Shown here piece by piece: positions 10,350-21,511 of a DNA stretch of 64,000 nucleotides. Numbering within the stretch: the stretch's first letter is position 1; every line of letters starts with the position of its first letter. A program made the translations under genes and the position numbers. Source of the stretch: Sorex araneus (lineage: Eukaryota > Chordata > Mammalia > Eulipotyphla > Soricidae); assembly GCF_027595985.1 (NCBI RefSeq), contig NC_073302.1, positions 164,407,951 to 164,471,950 on the forward strand, read 5' to 3'. The notes under the pieces are model-generated. The model was not told the DNA's origin and searched no databases. It worked only from the letters and a program-made list of their open reading frames with translations.

Positions 10350-11024
10350 ATTTAAATTTAAAGATACACAGCAAGATAACAACAAAGACTGTACAATAAG
10401 AGAGTTGGTGCACAAAACTGACTTTGGGTTTTTTGGGGGGACTTGAAAAGGACGACCCTTGGGGATCTTGGGAGAGGGGGTGGGTACCTTGCAAGAAGGG
10501 TGTGTTGTTGAAATGATGAGCATGTGAAATCCTCATTAACAATATTGCTGATCACAGTAACTTAATCAATTAAAATAAGAATAAGTTTTAAGCATACATA
10601 GTTAAATTTATTAGATTATAAAATAAGTGAGAAAAATGCAAAGGCAGAGAGGAAAATATACCATACTAGCTAAAAAATGGTTAGACAATACAAGAAATAA
10701 GAATGATAATCTATGCCAAACATAGTAGTGAAAGTATATTATGCAGTTGATTAGAACAGGAGAAATTACATTTAATGAGAAAGGAAAGACTATAATAAAA
10801 ACCTTCCTAATTCTGATCTTATTTACATTTTATATTAACAAACCTCAACCAGTTTCAAATTTAAGTACTCTGAAGTTAAAGGTATGTTGAAGGTTCTTTA
10901 CTGAAATAAAGGAATCAATTGTACATCTTTTCTAAAGTATAGAATACACTGGAATATTTGGAGCAACAATGACAATGATTCATATAACTACCCATGTAAA
11001 TTTTAGAGAATTCACATTAAGATG
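10350..11024. other. No recognised gene or repeat
   Basis: AT-rich sequence with one G-rich stretch (10,425-10,500); nothing further supported. Confidence 0.45.
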
Positions 11025-11037
11025 AAAAGGTATGCTT

Positions 11038-11966
11038 CACAGAGACTGGCACACATTCAAAAGAACAAAAACAACCGCTGTTGGCATGGATGTGGGGAGA
11101 AAGGGACCCTCCTACACTGCTGGTGGGAATGCCGACTGGTTCAGTCCTTTTGGAAAACAGTATGGTCGCTTCTCAAAAAATTAGAAATTGAGCTTCCATT
11201 TGACCCAGCAATACCACTCCTGGGAATATATCCCGGAGAGGTAAAAAAGTATAGTCGAAATGACATCTGCACTCGAATGTTCATTGCAGCACTGTTTAAG
11301 ATAGCCAGAATCTGGAAAAAAAAAAACCCAAGTGCCCGAGAACAGATGACTGGTTAAAGAAACTTTTGTACATCTACACAACGGAATACTATGCAGCTGT
11401 TAGAAAGGATGAAGTCATGACCTTTGCATATAAGTGGATCAACATGGAAAGTATCATGCTAAGTGAAATGAGTCAGAAAGAGAGAGACACACATAGAAAG
11501 ATTGCACTCATCTGTGGAATATAAAATAACAGAGTAGGAGATTAACACCCAAGAATAGTAGAGATAAGTACCAGGAGGTTGGCTCCAAGGCTTGGAAGCT
11601 GGCCTCATAAGCTGGAGGAAGGGGCAGCTCAGATAGAGAACAGAATACCAGGTAAAGTGTGGTTTGAGGACCCACACGGGATAGGAGATGCACGCTGAAA
11701 ATAGACTATAGACCAAACATGATGCCACTCAGTGCCTCTATTGCAAACCACAACATCCCAAAAAAGAGAGAGAACAAAAGAAAATGCCCTGCCACAGAGG
11801 TAGGGTGGGGTGAGGGGGTGGGAGGGATACTGGGAAAATTGGTGGAGGGGACTGGGCACTAGTGGAGGGATGTAAACAAAATGCAAACATGAAAGTTCAC
11901 AAGTTTGTAACTGTACCTCATGGTGATTCACAAATAAAAATTAAAAAAATAAAAATAAAATAAAAT
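11038..11966 (+). mobile_element. L1 insertion, 5'-truncated, ORF2 C-terminus plus 3'UTR
   Basis: A 13-bp perfect duplication, aaaaggtatgctt, flanks the element (11,025-11,037 and 11,967-11,979) and an A-rich tail precedes the right copy. The frame at 11,022-11,357 encodes the end of L1 ORF2, including the cysteine/histidine stretch CWHGCGEKGTLLHCWWEC and the FDPAIPLLGIYP block. Endonuclease and reverse transcriptase regions are absent, so the copy is dead on arrival. An ATAAATAAA-rich tail and the tgtacctcatggtgattc terminus mark the 3' end. It is the best L1 reference in the window. Confidence 0.93.
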
Positions 11967-12235
11967 AAAAGGTATGCTTTAATGGGCTATTAGACAAGAC
12001 TTATTTATTGGCCATACTCTATATTGTCAAGGCACATTACTAATCAGTAGACATCAGAAGACAACATCAATAGGCTTCTATATTTTTGACACTTACATTA
12101 TCATCACTAGAGAATAATAAATTAAATTGGTTAGTTAAAATTTTGTTGATATTAATTAAATAAATACTGATGAAGTTCTTACTATGTCCTAGGTAAAGAT
12201 GGTGTGACAGCAAACAAATATTTTCCAAACTTTAC

Positions 12236-12955
12236 CCCAACTGCTTCCCCCAGTCTCTGGAGACCAGGGGTCACACCCATAAGCCACCTCCTACCGGCGA
12301 TAGATAATCTCATCAGCCACCCTCCAGAACTCATGGGTGCTCCTTCCAGAAGGAAGCATAAAATTAGGCCCCCCAAACCATGCCACCAGACTCTGTGCTG
12401 GGCTGTTTCCACTCGGGGTCCCCCAGAGGGGGGCAGGTGAGAGTCCTCCTCGCCCCAAGGAACTCAGCCCCAACACCCGACCTTCACTACCCAACAGCCC
12501 CAAAGCTCCAGGCCGCTTTCCACACGCTCAGGCTGAGCCTCACACATGAGCGAAGTCCCACGGAACCCAGGTAATGCAGAATTTTGTGATCTTGGACTCT
12601 GGGCTCAATGGGACCCGGTAGTAGAGAACCTCTGCCAGCGACCCAGGGGTCACACACCATATGCCACCTCCTACAGGTGCCAGATAATCTCCAGAACTCA
12701 GGGCTGCTTCTCTCAGAAGGGGACATAAAATGAAGCCCCCATAACCATGCCACCAGACTCCACGCCAGGTTGTTTTCACTTGGAGCACTCCAGAGAGGGG
12801 GCAGGTGAGAGCCCTCTCTAACCCAAGCGACCCAGCACTGGCAGCCAACCTCCACTACACAATTGCTGCCACACTCCAGGCCGCTTTCCACACACTGAGG
12901 CCGAGCTTCACACATGAGTGAACATATTCCTGGACACATCATCATAGAGGAAAAT
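12236..12955 (+). repeat. Two tandem units of about 370-380 bp, GC-rich
   Basis: caggggtcacac recurs at 12,265 and 12,644; atgccaccagact at 12,380 and 12,747; ggccgctttccacac and gagcttcacacatgag also recur. Base composition is well above the flanks. The gagggggcaggtgagagccc ... ggcagcc ... ttgctgcc run parallels the agaggggggcggg...gcagagcccctggcagc...aattgctgtc run in the 17-kb composite. This suggests a related monomer, perhaps an L1 5'UTR-like promoter unit. The many frames across it look like shadows. Confidence 0.65.
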
Positions 12956-12961
12956 AAATAT

Positions 12962-13231
12962 ATATGCCTCGCAGAGAGCCTGACAAGCTACCAAGAGTAT
13001 CCCGCCAGCACGGCAGAGTCTGGCAAGCTCCCCATGGTGTATTCAATATGCCAAAAACAATAACTATAACAGGTCTCATTCCCCTGACCCTGAAAGAAGC
13101 CTCTAATCTTTGGGAAAGACGAGTAAAAAGAGGCTGCTAAAATCTCAGGGCTGGGACAAATGGCGACATTACTGGTGCCTGCTCGAGTAAATCGATGAAC
13201 AATGGGATGACAGTGATACAGTGATACCCCA
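12962..13231 (+). mobile_element. RTE-tailed SINE, 5'-truncated, long variant
   Basis: Starts inside the body (cctcgcagagagcctgacaagc), follows the family to ggtctcat, then carries about 86 extra bases (about 13,079-13,164) absent from the other copies, and ends gctcgagtaaatcgatgaac ... gatacagtgatac. It follows directly on the tandem block at 12.2-12.95 kb. Confidence 0.8.
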
Positions 13232-13327
13232 ACTTAAACAAAATCTAAATAAGAAAAAAGTGACAAACATAATTGACAGAACTGCCTCTACCTGAATTTT
13301 AATATTTGAACTCTTTGTGAAGATATA

Positions 13328-13550
13328 CTGTCACTGCCATCCCGTTGCTCATCGATTTGTTCGAGCAGGCACCAGTATCATCTCTCATTGAGAGACTTAT
13401 TGTTACTGTCTTTGGCATATCCAATATGCACGGATAGCCTGCCAGGCTCTACTGCTCGGGCTCGATACCCTTGGTAGCTTGCCGGGCTCTCTGAGAGGGG
13501 CGGAGGAATCGAACACGGGTCAGCCATGTGAAAGGCAAACGCCTAACTGC
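13328..13550 (-). mobile_element. RTE-tailed SINE, slightly 5'-truncated
   Basis: A 12-bp duplication, tgtgaagatata, sits at 13,316-13,327 and 13,551-13,562. The tail (actgtcactgccatcccgtt on the plus strand) and body are intact. The first roughly 16 bases of the head are missing at 13,550, so the 5' end joins the target directly. Confidence 0.88.
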
Positions 13551-13562
13551 TGTGAAGATATA

Positions 13563-14750
13563 TAAGTAAAAAAATTATTTCCATCTTTCTTTATATTATT
13601 AATCCTTATCCAAATATTAGTGAAAGTATTCTTATCATAAATGATTCCAAAACAGTAATGTTGACCATTAATACAGGATACGAGGATAATAACTGTCTTT
13701 TTAAAAAGAGACACAAGCTAAAGAAACATTCTAATCAAAATGTTAAGAGAAAACAAAAGTTAACTACTTCATGTTTTTCTTATTATAATTCCCTGGATAA
13801 GTCTTGTTCTCCTGAGAACAGCCAGAAAGGCAACTAATAAAGTTAAGTGACTTACAGAATGTTGCAAATGTTATATGGTGATTGACTGCAGAAGCCACGA
13901 TGCATAATTTATCCAAGTGGCAAGCAGCTTGAGCAAGCTATAATATAATTTGGGATTTAATTATTTGGAAAAAAGGGTAAATGGCACATGAATGAAATTC
14001 ATAAGTGATACAAACCTGGGAGTTATAAATGCCAATGAGAAGAGGAAAGGGTGCGGAGGTGTATGAAAGTGGCAAGCATCAGAGAGCAAGAGCGAGAGAA
14101 TCTCTACTTGGAAGTAAGCAGGAAATATAAAGGACTATTGTCTCCTAGGCCTGTGAAGTGAAAACCTGTATCTAAAAGTTTTGAAAGTTGTGTACTCACC
14201 TCTTCTATATACATACTTTCACTTTGAATCTGGAGATGAACGGATTTCAAGAGTGTAACAGGAATACTTACTCAAGTCCAGTCTGGCAACTGATGGTAGC
14301 TGGAAATCAATTAAAAGCGAGGTGGAGAGGAGTAGAATATAATATCATTGGGTTCCACATTTTTAAAATGCAGTTACAGTCATTTCACAAATGCTTATCT
14401 CTGATGATAGTTCAAACCCACTCCTAAAATATCAGATCCTCATCACCATCCCAGATAAAGATTCACACAACAACCTCTCCTAAATCCTTCATTTTCTTTC
14501 AATATAATTTTCTCACGTATTTCTTCTCACACAAGGTCTTTCAATTTAATAAGAATGACAACTAACATTATTTCTCTCCATTATTTTGTCACTTTGTGCA
14601 GGTCTGACTTTTTTCCTGAGACCACTTTTTTTTCTACTTGGCAATATTAGAACACCTCACAAACTGACAGATACTGCTTCTCCAATTTGGCCTACAACAA
14701 GATTTAAAGATTCAGAGTGAATTTTACCCCCAAGTTTTCTCTGTAAAAGC
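13563..14750. other. No recognised gene or repeat
   Basis: AT-rich sequence; frames up to 79 codons have no domain or splice context that supports them. Confidence 0.5.
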
Positions 14751-14754
14751 TTTA

Positions 14755-14878
14755 TTCCTCCACAGGGGACACACTTATAGGGGTAGTTCTTGATGAACAT
14801 TCAGAGTTGAGGACTGAACTTAGAACCTCATGCAAGCTGGCTGTGTACACTACCACTTGAGCTATCTCCCAGCCCCCT
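14755..14878 (-). mobile_element. Old SINE
   Basis: Reverse-strand head (ctgggagatagctcaagtgg, read on minus) and gaggttctaagttcagtcc are recognisable; the 3' half is degraded. Confidence 0.6.
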
Positions 14879-14932
14879 AAAAAAATACCTATACAAAAAG
14901 AGTTCTACACGTATATAACGCTATTATATAGG

Positions 14933-15075
14933 GACTGGGGATATATATCTATCAGGACACAGTATAGTGGGCAGGAGGTAATATGAGTAGGCACGTATCC
15001 GACCTTTGGTGCAATTTTTGGCACCACATGATCCCTAAGCACCACGGGCCATGGCTTTGGAATACCCCCGCTGGA
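14933..15075 (+). mobile_element. Old SINE
   Basis: ggactggggatatatatct, cacagtatagtgggcagg, ccacatgatccctaagcacc and ccatggctttgg follow SINE order. A 60-codon frame starting at 15,051 begins inside this tail and is therefore unlikely to be a gene. Confidence 0.55.
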
Positions 15076-15181
15076 AGGGTCTGCTATTTCCAGTACTGGT
15101 AGGCCTGAGCATCATCGCATTCTGGGGCCTTTATGCTGAACTGAATCACTGGTTGAGCCTCCTTCTCACGCTCCCAGGTAC

Positions 15182-15600
15182 AGCTTGGGAGTTCCACCTC
15201 TGTAAGAAAACAGTGGTATATAAACATTATTAACGTGCAGACTAAATATTAGAGAGATCAAACAAAAAATACTAAATATTTAGCAGCAACTATTCTTCAA
15301 CTCTTATTTGAAGTTACTGAACACTTGCTGGTACTCTCTTCATTCAATGTATCTGGAACTTTCTGATATTAGAATTCCCCAAAAGAGGCCTTTGAGATCC
15401 TAATGGTCTTTCTCTGATCTGCACAAATTTTCCATTGCAGAAGGTTTTTCTGATGTGTTTTAGGATCTGCTAAAGTATCCCAAACTCTCACTACTTCTGT
15501 GGCATTATTCCTTTTCCCCTCTCTTGGAGAGGCCAGGAGATTATCTTTTATTCCCTCAAGAACTGACAGAGCTGGAAAAGAAAATATACCATATACACAT
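15182..15600. other. No recognised gene or repeat
   Basis: AT-rich, nothing supported; a short TGTA-rich run follows at 15,600-15,665. Confidence 0.45.
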
Positions 15601-15667
15601 GTAGATATGTAGATATGTACATGTACTGGAGTGTATGTATGTGGACTGTAGATATGTATATGAACTG

Positions 15668-15914
15668 GACTGGAGCTATATCACAGCAGGTAGGGCATTT
15701 GCCTTGCACGTGGCCAATTCAGGTTTAATTCCACTGTCCCTCTCGGAGAGCCTGGAAAGCTACCAAGAGTATCCTGTCCACACGGCAGAGCCTGGCAAAC
15801 TACTCGTGGTGTATTCGATACACCAAAAACAGTAACAACAAGTCTCATAATGGAGATGCCCGCTCGAGAAAATTGATGAACATCGGGACAACAGTGCGAC
15901 AATGCAGTGCTACA
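15668..15914 (+). mobile_element. RTE-tailed SINE, full length
   Basis: Head ggactggagctatatcacag, cacgtggccaattcaggttt (B box mutated), tccctctcggagagcctgg body, gccaaaaacag-like block (ccaaaaacagtaacaac), then gctcgagaaaattgatgaac and gtgcgacaatgcagtgctac as the repeat tail. Flanking tatgtagatat-like sequence on both sides suggests a duplication but is itself repetitive. Confidence 0.88.
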
Positions 15915-15930
15915 TATGTAGATATATCAT

Positions 15931-16844
15931 CACTCGTCATCCTGTTGATCTTCTATTTGCTCGAGCGGGGGCCAGTAACATCTCCATTTGTCCCTGTCGT
16001 GTGCTAGTGTAGCTCAATGATATCTACTCACTCCAGGAACAGGAAGAGCCTCAAACCATTCATTCAGGGTTTTGACGAAGAAGTCTGACCATCTCGTTGG
16101 TGGGCAGCCACGTGGTCTTTTGACGTCCTGTGGAATCCAGTCGGTAACAGCTCTAGTCCAGTGGTCATCTCTGAATCGCATTGGGAGTCCGGTCCATTTG
16201 ATTTTGGACACCTTGCAAATGAAATAGTGTCCCTGACTCTTGACCTTCGAGGTTGGAACTCCGGATTCCTTCTCTCACTTGAGTGAAACGTGGTACTCCA
16301 AACATAGCTCATATTTCGGTACCTCCTTGGGAGACCCGAATAGCGTTCTCATCCTGTTTTCATAGGGCCCAGGTCTCTGAGGCATATATATGTGCAGGAA
16401 GAACAGTAGAGTCGAAAAGATGTACCCAGAGCTGGAGGTTCTTAGTTCTCTTAACCACTTCTTCAATGCTCTTGAAGGCATCCCACAGTGCTCTCTTCCT
16501 CCTGTGCAGTTCTGGCGCCAAGTCGTTCCTTATGTTGCGTTCTTGAAATAGGTACATATAGCTGCTACATTTGGAGATGTTTGTTCCGTTGAGTGCAAAG
16601 GGAACGTCAGGGACTAGTTCATTTTTCATGAACATTGTTTTGGTGAGATTCAGCTGCAGTCCTACCTTTCCACACTCGCGGTCAAAGTTGGCCAGCATTT
16701 GTGCCACTTGACTAAATGTTTGGTATTATGAGAACGATGTCATCAGTGAAGCAGAGGTGGTGTATTTGCCAATCATCTATCTTCACTCCCATTCCTTCCC
16801 ATTCCAGTCATGACGTTCTCGAGGGTGGCACTGAAGATATATAT
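15931..16844 (-). mobile_element. RTE-clade LINE fragment: reverse transcriptase palm to C-terminus
   Basis: A 5'-truncated RTE element. On the minus strand one frame carries LCFTDDIVLI (about 16,712-16,766), the F-x-D-D active-site motif of a reverse transcriptase. A frame change follows, then the thumb/C-terminal region (16,360-16,707) with LQLNLTKTMFMKNE, ALNGTNISKCSSYMYL, LAPELHRRKRALWDAFKSIE and HLFDSTVLPA. After further frame changes come RWSDFFVKTLNE and VPGVSRYH near 16,014-16,211. These are hallmarks of RTE proteins and look closest to nematode RTE, not to BovB, by my recollection. Several frameshifts make the copy inactive. The 3' end (left) lacks poly(A). Its partner is the RTE-tailed SINE. 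Confidence 0.88.
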
Positions 16845-16900
16845 GATATTGATATAAATATTTCTCTGAAAAATACTGTCTTGAAAATGAATTACTTAGG

Positions 16901-17975
16901 GCCAGCAGGTCAACCTGTAGTTGTGGTGTGACTGCATAAGCAGCCTGATGGTACCTTCAGTGTTTCTGATACCCCAAAATTGGTGATGTGCCTTTGGCTG
17001 GACCCCAACAACTTGGGTCCAAGTTTACCAAGACACTAAACAGCCAAAAGTTAGGTATGTGGGAGCCATGCCCACGAACCACCTCCAGCTTAGCTATACA
17101 AGCTCACTTTGCCTTATTTCAGAGACCCATAGATAAATCTCAAAAGAGATCAAAAGCTGCAGTTAATCTCAAACCCACGCATGGCTGAACAGACCAGAGT
17201 AAATCAGAGGGGGACAGGTTGGCCTAGTGGCCTGCCTAAGCAGAGCCCCCGGCAGCCACTTGCTTCCACGATCCAAAATCACTGCCATACCCCTGGCCTG
17301 ACTCCACCATCTCAGGATGAATCTCACCCAAATATAATCTGTTGAAAATTCTGGTATGTGGATTTTGTGACTGAAATCCCCAGGCTTTCTCAGAGTTGGG
17401 ATGGGCTACCTCCCCCTCACCTCCCAATACTCATGGAAGTACTGGCAGTCACCCCCACAAACCAACTCTAGTACCACCATGCAAGCTCTACTACCAGCCT
17501 TGCTTCAAAGACACATAAATCTCAAAAGAGATCAAAAGCAATAGTTAATCTCAGACCTGCGCATGGCTGAACAGACCAGGGTAAATCAGAGGGGGGCGGG
17601 TTGACCTGTGCTCACCAAAGCAGAGCCCCTGGCAGCTGCTTGCTCCCACAATCTAAAATTGCTGTCATACCCCCAACCTGACTCCACCATCTCAGGAAAG
17701 ACCTCACCAAGATTTTAGTTCTGTGACTGAAGTCTCCATGTTTTCTCGGGGTCAGGATGCGCTACCTCCCCCCACCTCCCTGTACTTCTGGAAGCCTGGG
17801 CAGTCATATCCACACCCCAAAGCAGCCACCTGATTGAAAAGCTACTCCAGCCCTACCATTCCAATAAAAATACTGAATGCCCTGAACATACACCATGACC
17901 TCTTAGCACCTGTATTGCAAACCATAATGCACAGAAGGGAAAGGAGAGTGAGAGCAAGAAGGAAAAGTGCCTCAC
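16901..17975 (+). mobile_element. L1-tailed composite element (copy A)
   Basis: Begins gccagcaggtcaacctgtag, then the agcctgatggtacc and gacactaaacagccaaaag block, then two tandem monomers of 382 bp (ctcaaaagagatcaaaag at 17,139 and 17,521; aacagaccag at 17,188 and 17,570). It ends with gaatgccctgaac ... attgcaaaccataatgc, the L1 3' block, but stops at about 17,975 before the usual L1 terminus. The frames inside have no recognised domain. Interpreted as a non-autonomous element carrying L1-derived 3' sequence; the monomers may act as promoter units. Confidence 0.75.
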
Positions 17976-18319
17976 TTCCCAAGAGTTCATTGTCAAACTC
18001 TCCCTCTTAGTATTGGCCTCACCTACAAATACAGTTCACCACCCTTCAAACTCAGTTCTGACTTTTAAAATTGACTTGGATGCAAAGACTTGGACGTTTA
18101 GCTAGGATTGTGCTAATAAATATTTGACAATATGATCTGGCAGACTGTTAAAAGGGGTGTAGGAAATACCTGACCTGCAACATTTCAAGCTTCCCATGTG
18201 ATATCACCATATGGGAAAGTGAAAAGAGAAAACAATTAGCTTTGTGATCCAATACAGGCAGACTTAAACACACCACTGGAACACTCAGCCTATAGACCCA
18301 GTTCCAAACTTTTAAAATA
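17976..18319. other. No recognised gene or repeat
   Basis: Unique-looking spacer between the composite and the young SINE. Confidence 0.45.
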
Positions 18320-18329
18320 TACTCATCAT

Positions 18330-18506
18330 GGGGCCGGAGTGATAGCACAGCAGGTAGGGCGTTTGCCTTGCACGCGGCCGACCCGGGTTCGATCCCCGGC
18401 ATCCCATATGGTCCCCCAAGCACCGCCAGGAGTAATTCCTGAGTGCAAAACCAGGAGTAACCCTTGAGCATCGCCGGGTGTGACCCAAAAAGCAAAAAAA
18501 AAAAAA
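18330..18506 (+). mobile_element. A-tailed SINE, near-intact young copy
   Basis: The cleanest copy here: head ggggccggagtgatagcaca, A-box-like tagcacagcaggtagg, B-box ggttcgatccc, gcatcccatatggtccccc, gggtgtgacccaaaaagc and a pure A tail. The 9-mer tactcatca flanks it (18,320-18,328; 18,509-18,517). The head resembles a tRNA gene and would be a Pol III promoter. Confidence 0.95.
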
Positions 18507-18835
18507 TGTACTCATCACTCAGCACACTTGTTTAAAGGAAGAGAAATTACTATATGTGCTCCCAGTCATACACTTTGGGGCCCTCACTCTATGAGCCCTT
18601 GCGTAAATATGAATCATATCTTCCTGCAATGGATATGGATAATCTGTGTACAACTCAAGGGCATTTGTGCTTTAAAATTTTGAATACAAAACTCTGAAAA
18701 TTGTTCTAAATATCTAATACATGTTAATACTATCACCTACTATGTATAATATACATAATATCTCAAAATGATTAAGGTAGCACCCCTGTGAACCCTAACA
18801 TTAACTGGATAATAATTGTCCCACTGTTAAGATTA

Positions 18836-19490
18836 TTTTTTATTTAAATTTTTATTATGCCCCATTTACCAAGTTGTTCATAATACAGTTGTTTTAGGCC
18901 TTAAATATTTCAGCATCAATCCCACAACCTATGTGCCCTTCCTCCAACAAAGTCCCCAGTTTCTATCCACCACCCCAGTCTGCCACCTTACAGGCACAAT
19001 CAAATTTACTTCACATTGTCTGTTACAATACAAAAGCATATGAAATTATCAAGTCTTAGATAGTTTCTGATAATTTTTGTATCTTTCAATAGTGTTACTA
19101 AAGTCATTGACTGAGAATCTACTGTTTAGTGCTAATTGACCCTTCTGTGTTACTGTTTAGGATTCTTGAACTTGGTGGTCTTGTATGCAACTTTCCAATT
19201 AGATTTGCTGTGATCCTATTGGGCTGATAGTATTGTAAAAATTTAAGGTGCATAACTGGGACAATTTGGTGGCTTGGCAGTTTGATAAGATTCAGATGTG
19301 GAAGCTGGGCAATTTCTAAGTTGGAGGGTATCAGGTATGACTGTGGGCGGCTGGCTTTCAGAATCGGCCTGCTCCCATTCCAAGAAGGCCCCAGGGTTCT
19401 CAGTCTGGACCATACTACCTGGGAAGATTTGGCAATATCATGTTCTCTCAAAGCTGTGATGCTTGGCTGTTTCCTAATGCTAAAATTATT
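18836..19490 (-). mobile_element. Old L1 3'UTR fragment
   Basis: Reverse complement of an L1 3' end (accaagttgttcataatac ... tttcagcatcaatccc), continuing into a long block containing cttctgtgttactgttt that also occurs at 8.68 kb. Frames across it are shadows. Confidence 0.55.
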
Positions 19491-20195
19491 TTAAATGAAA
19501 GCAAAGTGTTTGAAGAATATACACTCTAGAATAATCTTGAGTTGAAAGAAGTGGCTAAATTGTGGGAAGAAAATTGCCTGATTAGCAAATAAGAGATCTT
19601 AGGTTATATTTTTTTATGTTCAATATTAATAGGCTAATCATGCACAATAAATTTTCCTTTGAGGCAAAATGAAGTAATTCAAAATCACTCAGACAACTTT
19701 GATATTCATAATTTATCATTTGCAGGTAAAATTCTTTCTCTTCCTTTAAGACATTCCACCAAATCTTGCTGCAGAAAAGGCCTTGTTTGACATACTAGGT
19801 GATAAATCCTTGAAAGACATGGCAGGCCAGATATTTTTTATATTCTTCACAAAATCCAGCATGCAGTAATTTGTTGATTGATTGACTGATTTTAGCTATA
19901 TTTGAAGGTTTCTTTCACTAAAGGCAATGATTCTCTTAATCCATAGAAGAGTTTATTTATTTTTTAAGCTGAACAGTAGAGCATATGATAAATAATTCTA
20001 ATTTGCAAATTTATCTGGAAAGTCATGAAAAAGTGCAAAAAACAAATCACAAATGCATAAAGCACAAGTTATTTGTTAGCACAAAACAATCTCTCTTGGA
20101 AATAACAGATGTTATATGCTATTAACATAAAATATAGAATAGGCACATTCTGGTAATTTATTGCCATTTAACAAACTATGTCAAAGCTTAATATT
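19491..20195. other. No recognised gene or repeat
   Basis: AT-rich; nothing supported. Confidence 0.5.
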
Positions 20196-20196
20196 G

Positions 20197-21420
20197 GTGG
20201 GGGTATGGTGCCGCCAGCAGGTCAACCTATACCTGTGGGGTGAGTGCATCAGCAGCCTGATGGTGCCTTCAGGTTTCCTGATACCACAAAATTGCCGCTG
20301 TGCCTATGGCCAGACCCTAACAACTTAGGACCAAGTTTACCAAGAAATTAAATGGCCAAAAGTTAGATATGTGGGAGCCACACCCACAAACCACCTCTGG
20401 CTCAGCTATACAAGCTCGTTTATTGGCCTTATTTCAGAGACCTATAGATAAATCTCAAAAGAGATTAAAAGTCGCAGAAAATCTTGGACCTGTGCATGGC
20501 TGAACAGACCAGGGTAAATTGGAGGAGGGAGAGTTGAGCTGTGCCCATTCAAGCAGAGCCCTTGGCAGCCATTTGCTTCCAAAATCCAAAATCGCCGCCA
20601 TGCCCCCAGCTGCCATAACCCCAGCTATGCTCCACCATCTCAGGCTGGATCTCACCAAGACATAATTTGCTAAAAATTGTGTAATGTGAATCTTAGCGCA
20701 CCAACAGCCCTAACTCAGAGACACAGCAGCAAGTCCCAGAAGGCACTACAGTGACGGAGATATCTCCAGGTCCCATACTGAGCCAACTTCACTAGAGTAC
20801 CACAGATGGAGCAGCTGTGCTCTCCCCTCCTACTCCAGATGGACTCCTGGTGACCAAGAGCTTCCACAAGCAAGGTCCAGGTATTCGGGTTCCAGGACTG
20901 AATCTCCAGGCTGCATGGTAGCAGACAACCCATGTTGCCCCTCCCCAGGTCCCTGCCCACCCAGTAGACTGGCTATCATGCCAACAATTTGCCTCCAGGT
21001 GCCATTTAACGCACCAATAGCCTTGGCCCAGAGACTCCCAATTGAATCCCAAAATGGATTAGTGCAGTACAGAGATGTCTTTGGAACCCAACCATTTACA
21101 ATCTAGAAATTTGCATTTACAATCGTGGTGGTGCAAGCTCTCATGATATCCAAAATAAGCAATGGAAAATAAATTATCTAGCATCTGCCTCTGGCAGGTA
21201 GGCTTGAATGGTGGTGGGAAATTTTAAGCAAAACATAATGCCCAAAATTAGAGAGAGTGTTAGGGAAATTGTCTGCCATAGAGCCAGGGTGAGAACTGAG
21301 ATGTGGGTGGTGGAAAATGTGCACTGGTGGAGGGATGGGTGTTCCATCATTGTAAAATGGCTGAATCTCAAACATGAAAGCTTTGTAACTCTATCTCACA
21401 GTGATACAATTAAAAAAAAA
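20197..21420 (+). mobile_element. L1-tailed composite element (copy B)
   Basis: Head gccagcaggtcaacctatac, one monomer (ctcaaaagagattaaaag, aacagaccagggtaaatt, atgcccccag), then a B/C-type 3' module (gagcttccacaagcaaggtc; caattgaatcccaaaatgg; tagcatctgcctctggcagg). It ends in a complete L1 3' terminus (gtgcactggtggagggatgg ... tctcacagtgatacaatt) and A-run. No recognised protein domain. Confidence 0.75.
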
Positions 21421-21511
21421 GTAATGTGGAGTTCATGCCCAATTTAATCAGCTTAATCAATGGTTAAACAAATAGCAGTACTCCTACATTATTTTTTAAA
21501 AAAGACTTAAT

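Noticed and set aside
12182-12945. Six overlapping frames up to 152 codons on both strands
   Set aside because: They arise from GC-rich tandem units, overlap each other on both strands and show no domain.
15051-15233. 60-codon frame resembling a short membrane protein (hydrophobic LLFPVLVGLSIIAFWGLY)
   Set aside because: It starts inside an old SINE tail and has no splice or conservation support; chance hydrophobicity is likelier.
18330-18401. Possible functional tRNA gene
   Set aside because: The sequence has tRNA-like A and B boxes but continues into the SINE body and A tail with a target duplication, so it is a SINE head.
18148-18525. 125-codon minus frame
   Set aside because: It runs antisense through the young SINE at 18,330-18,506; the same frame pattern recurs across other SINEs.
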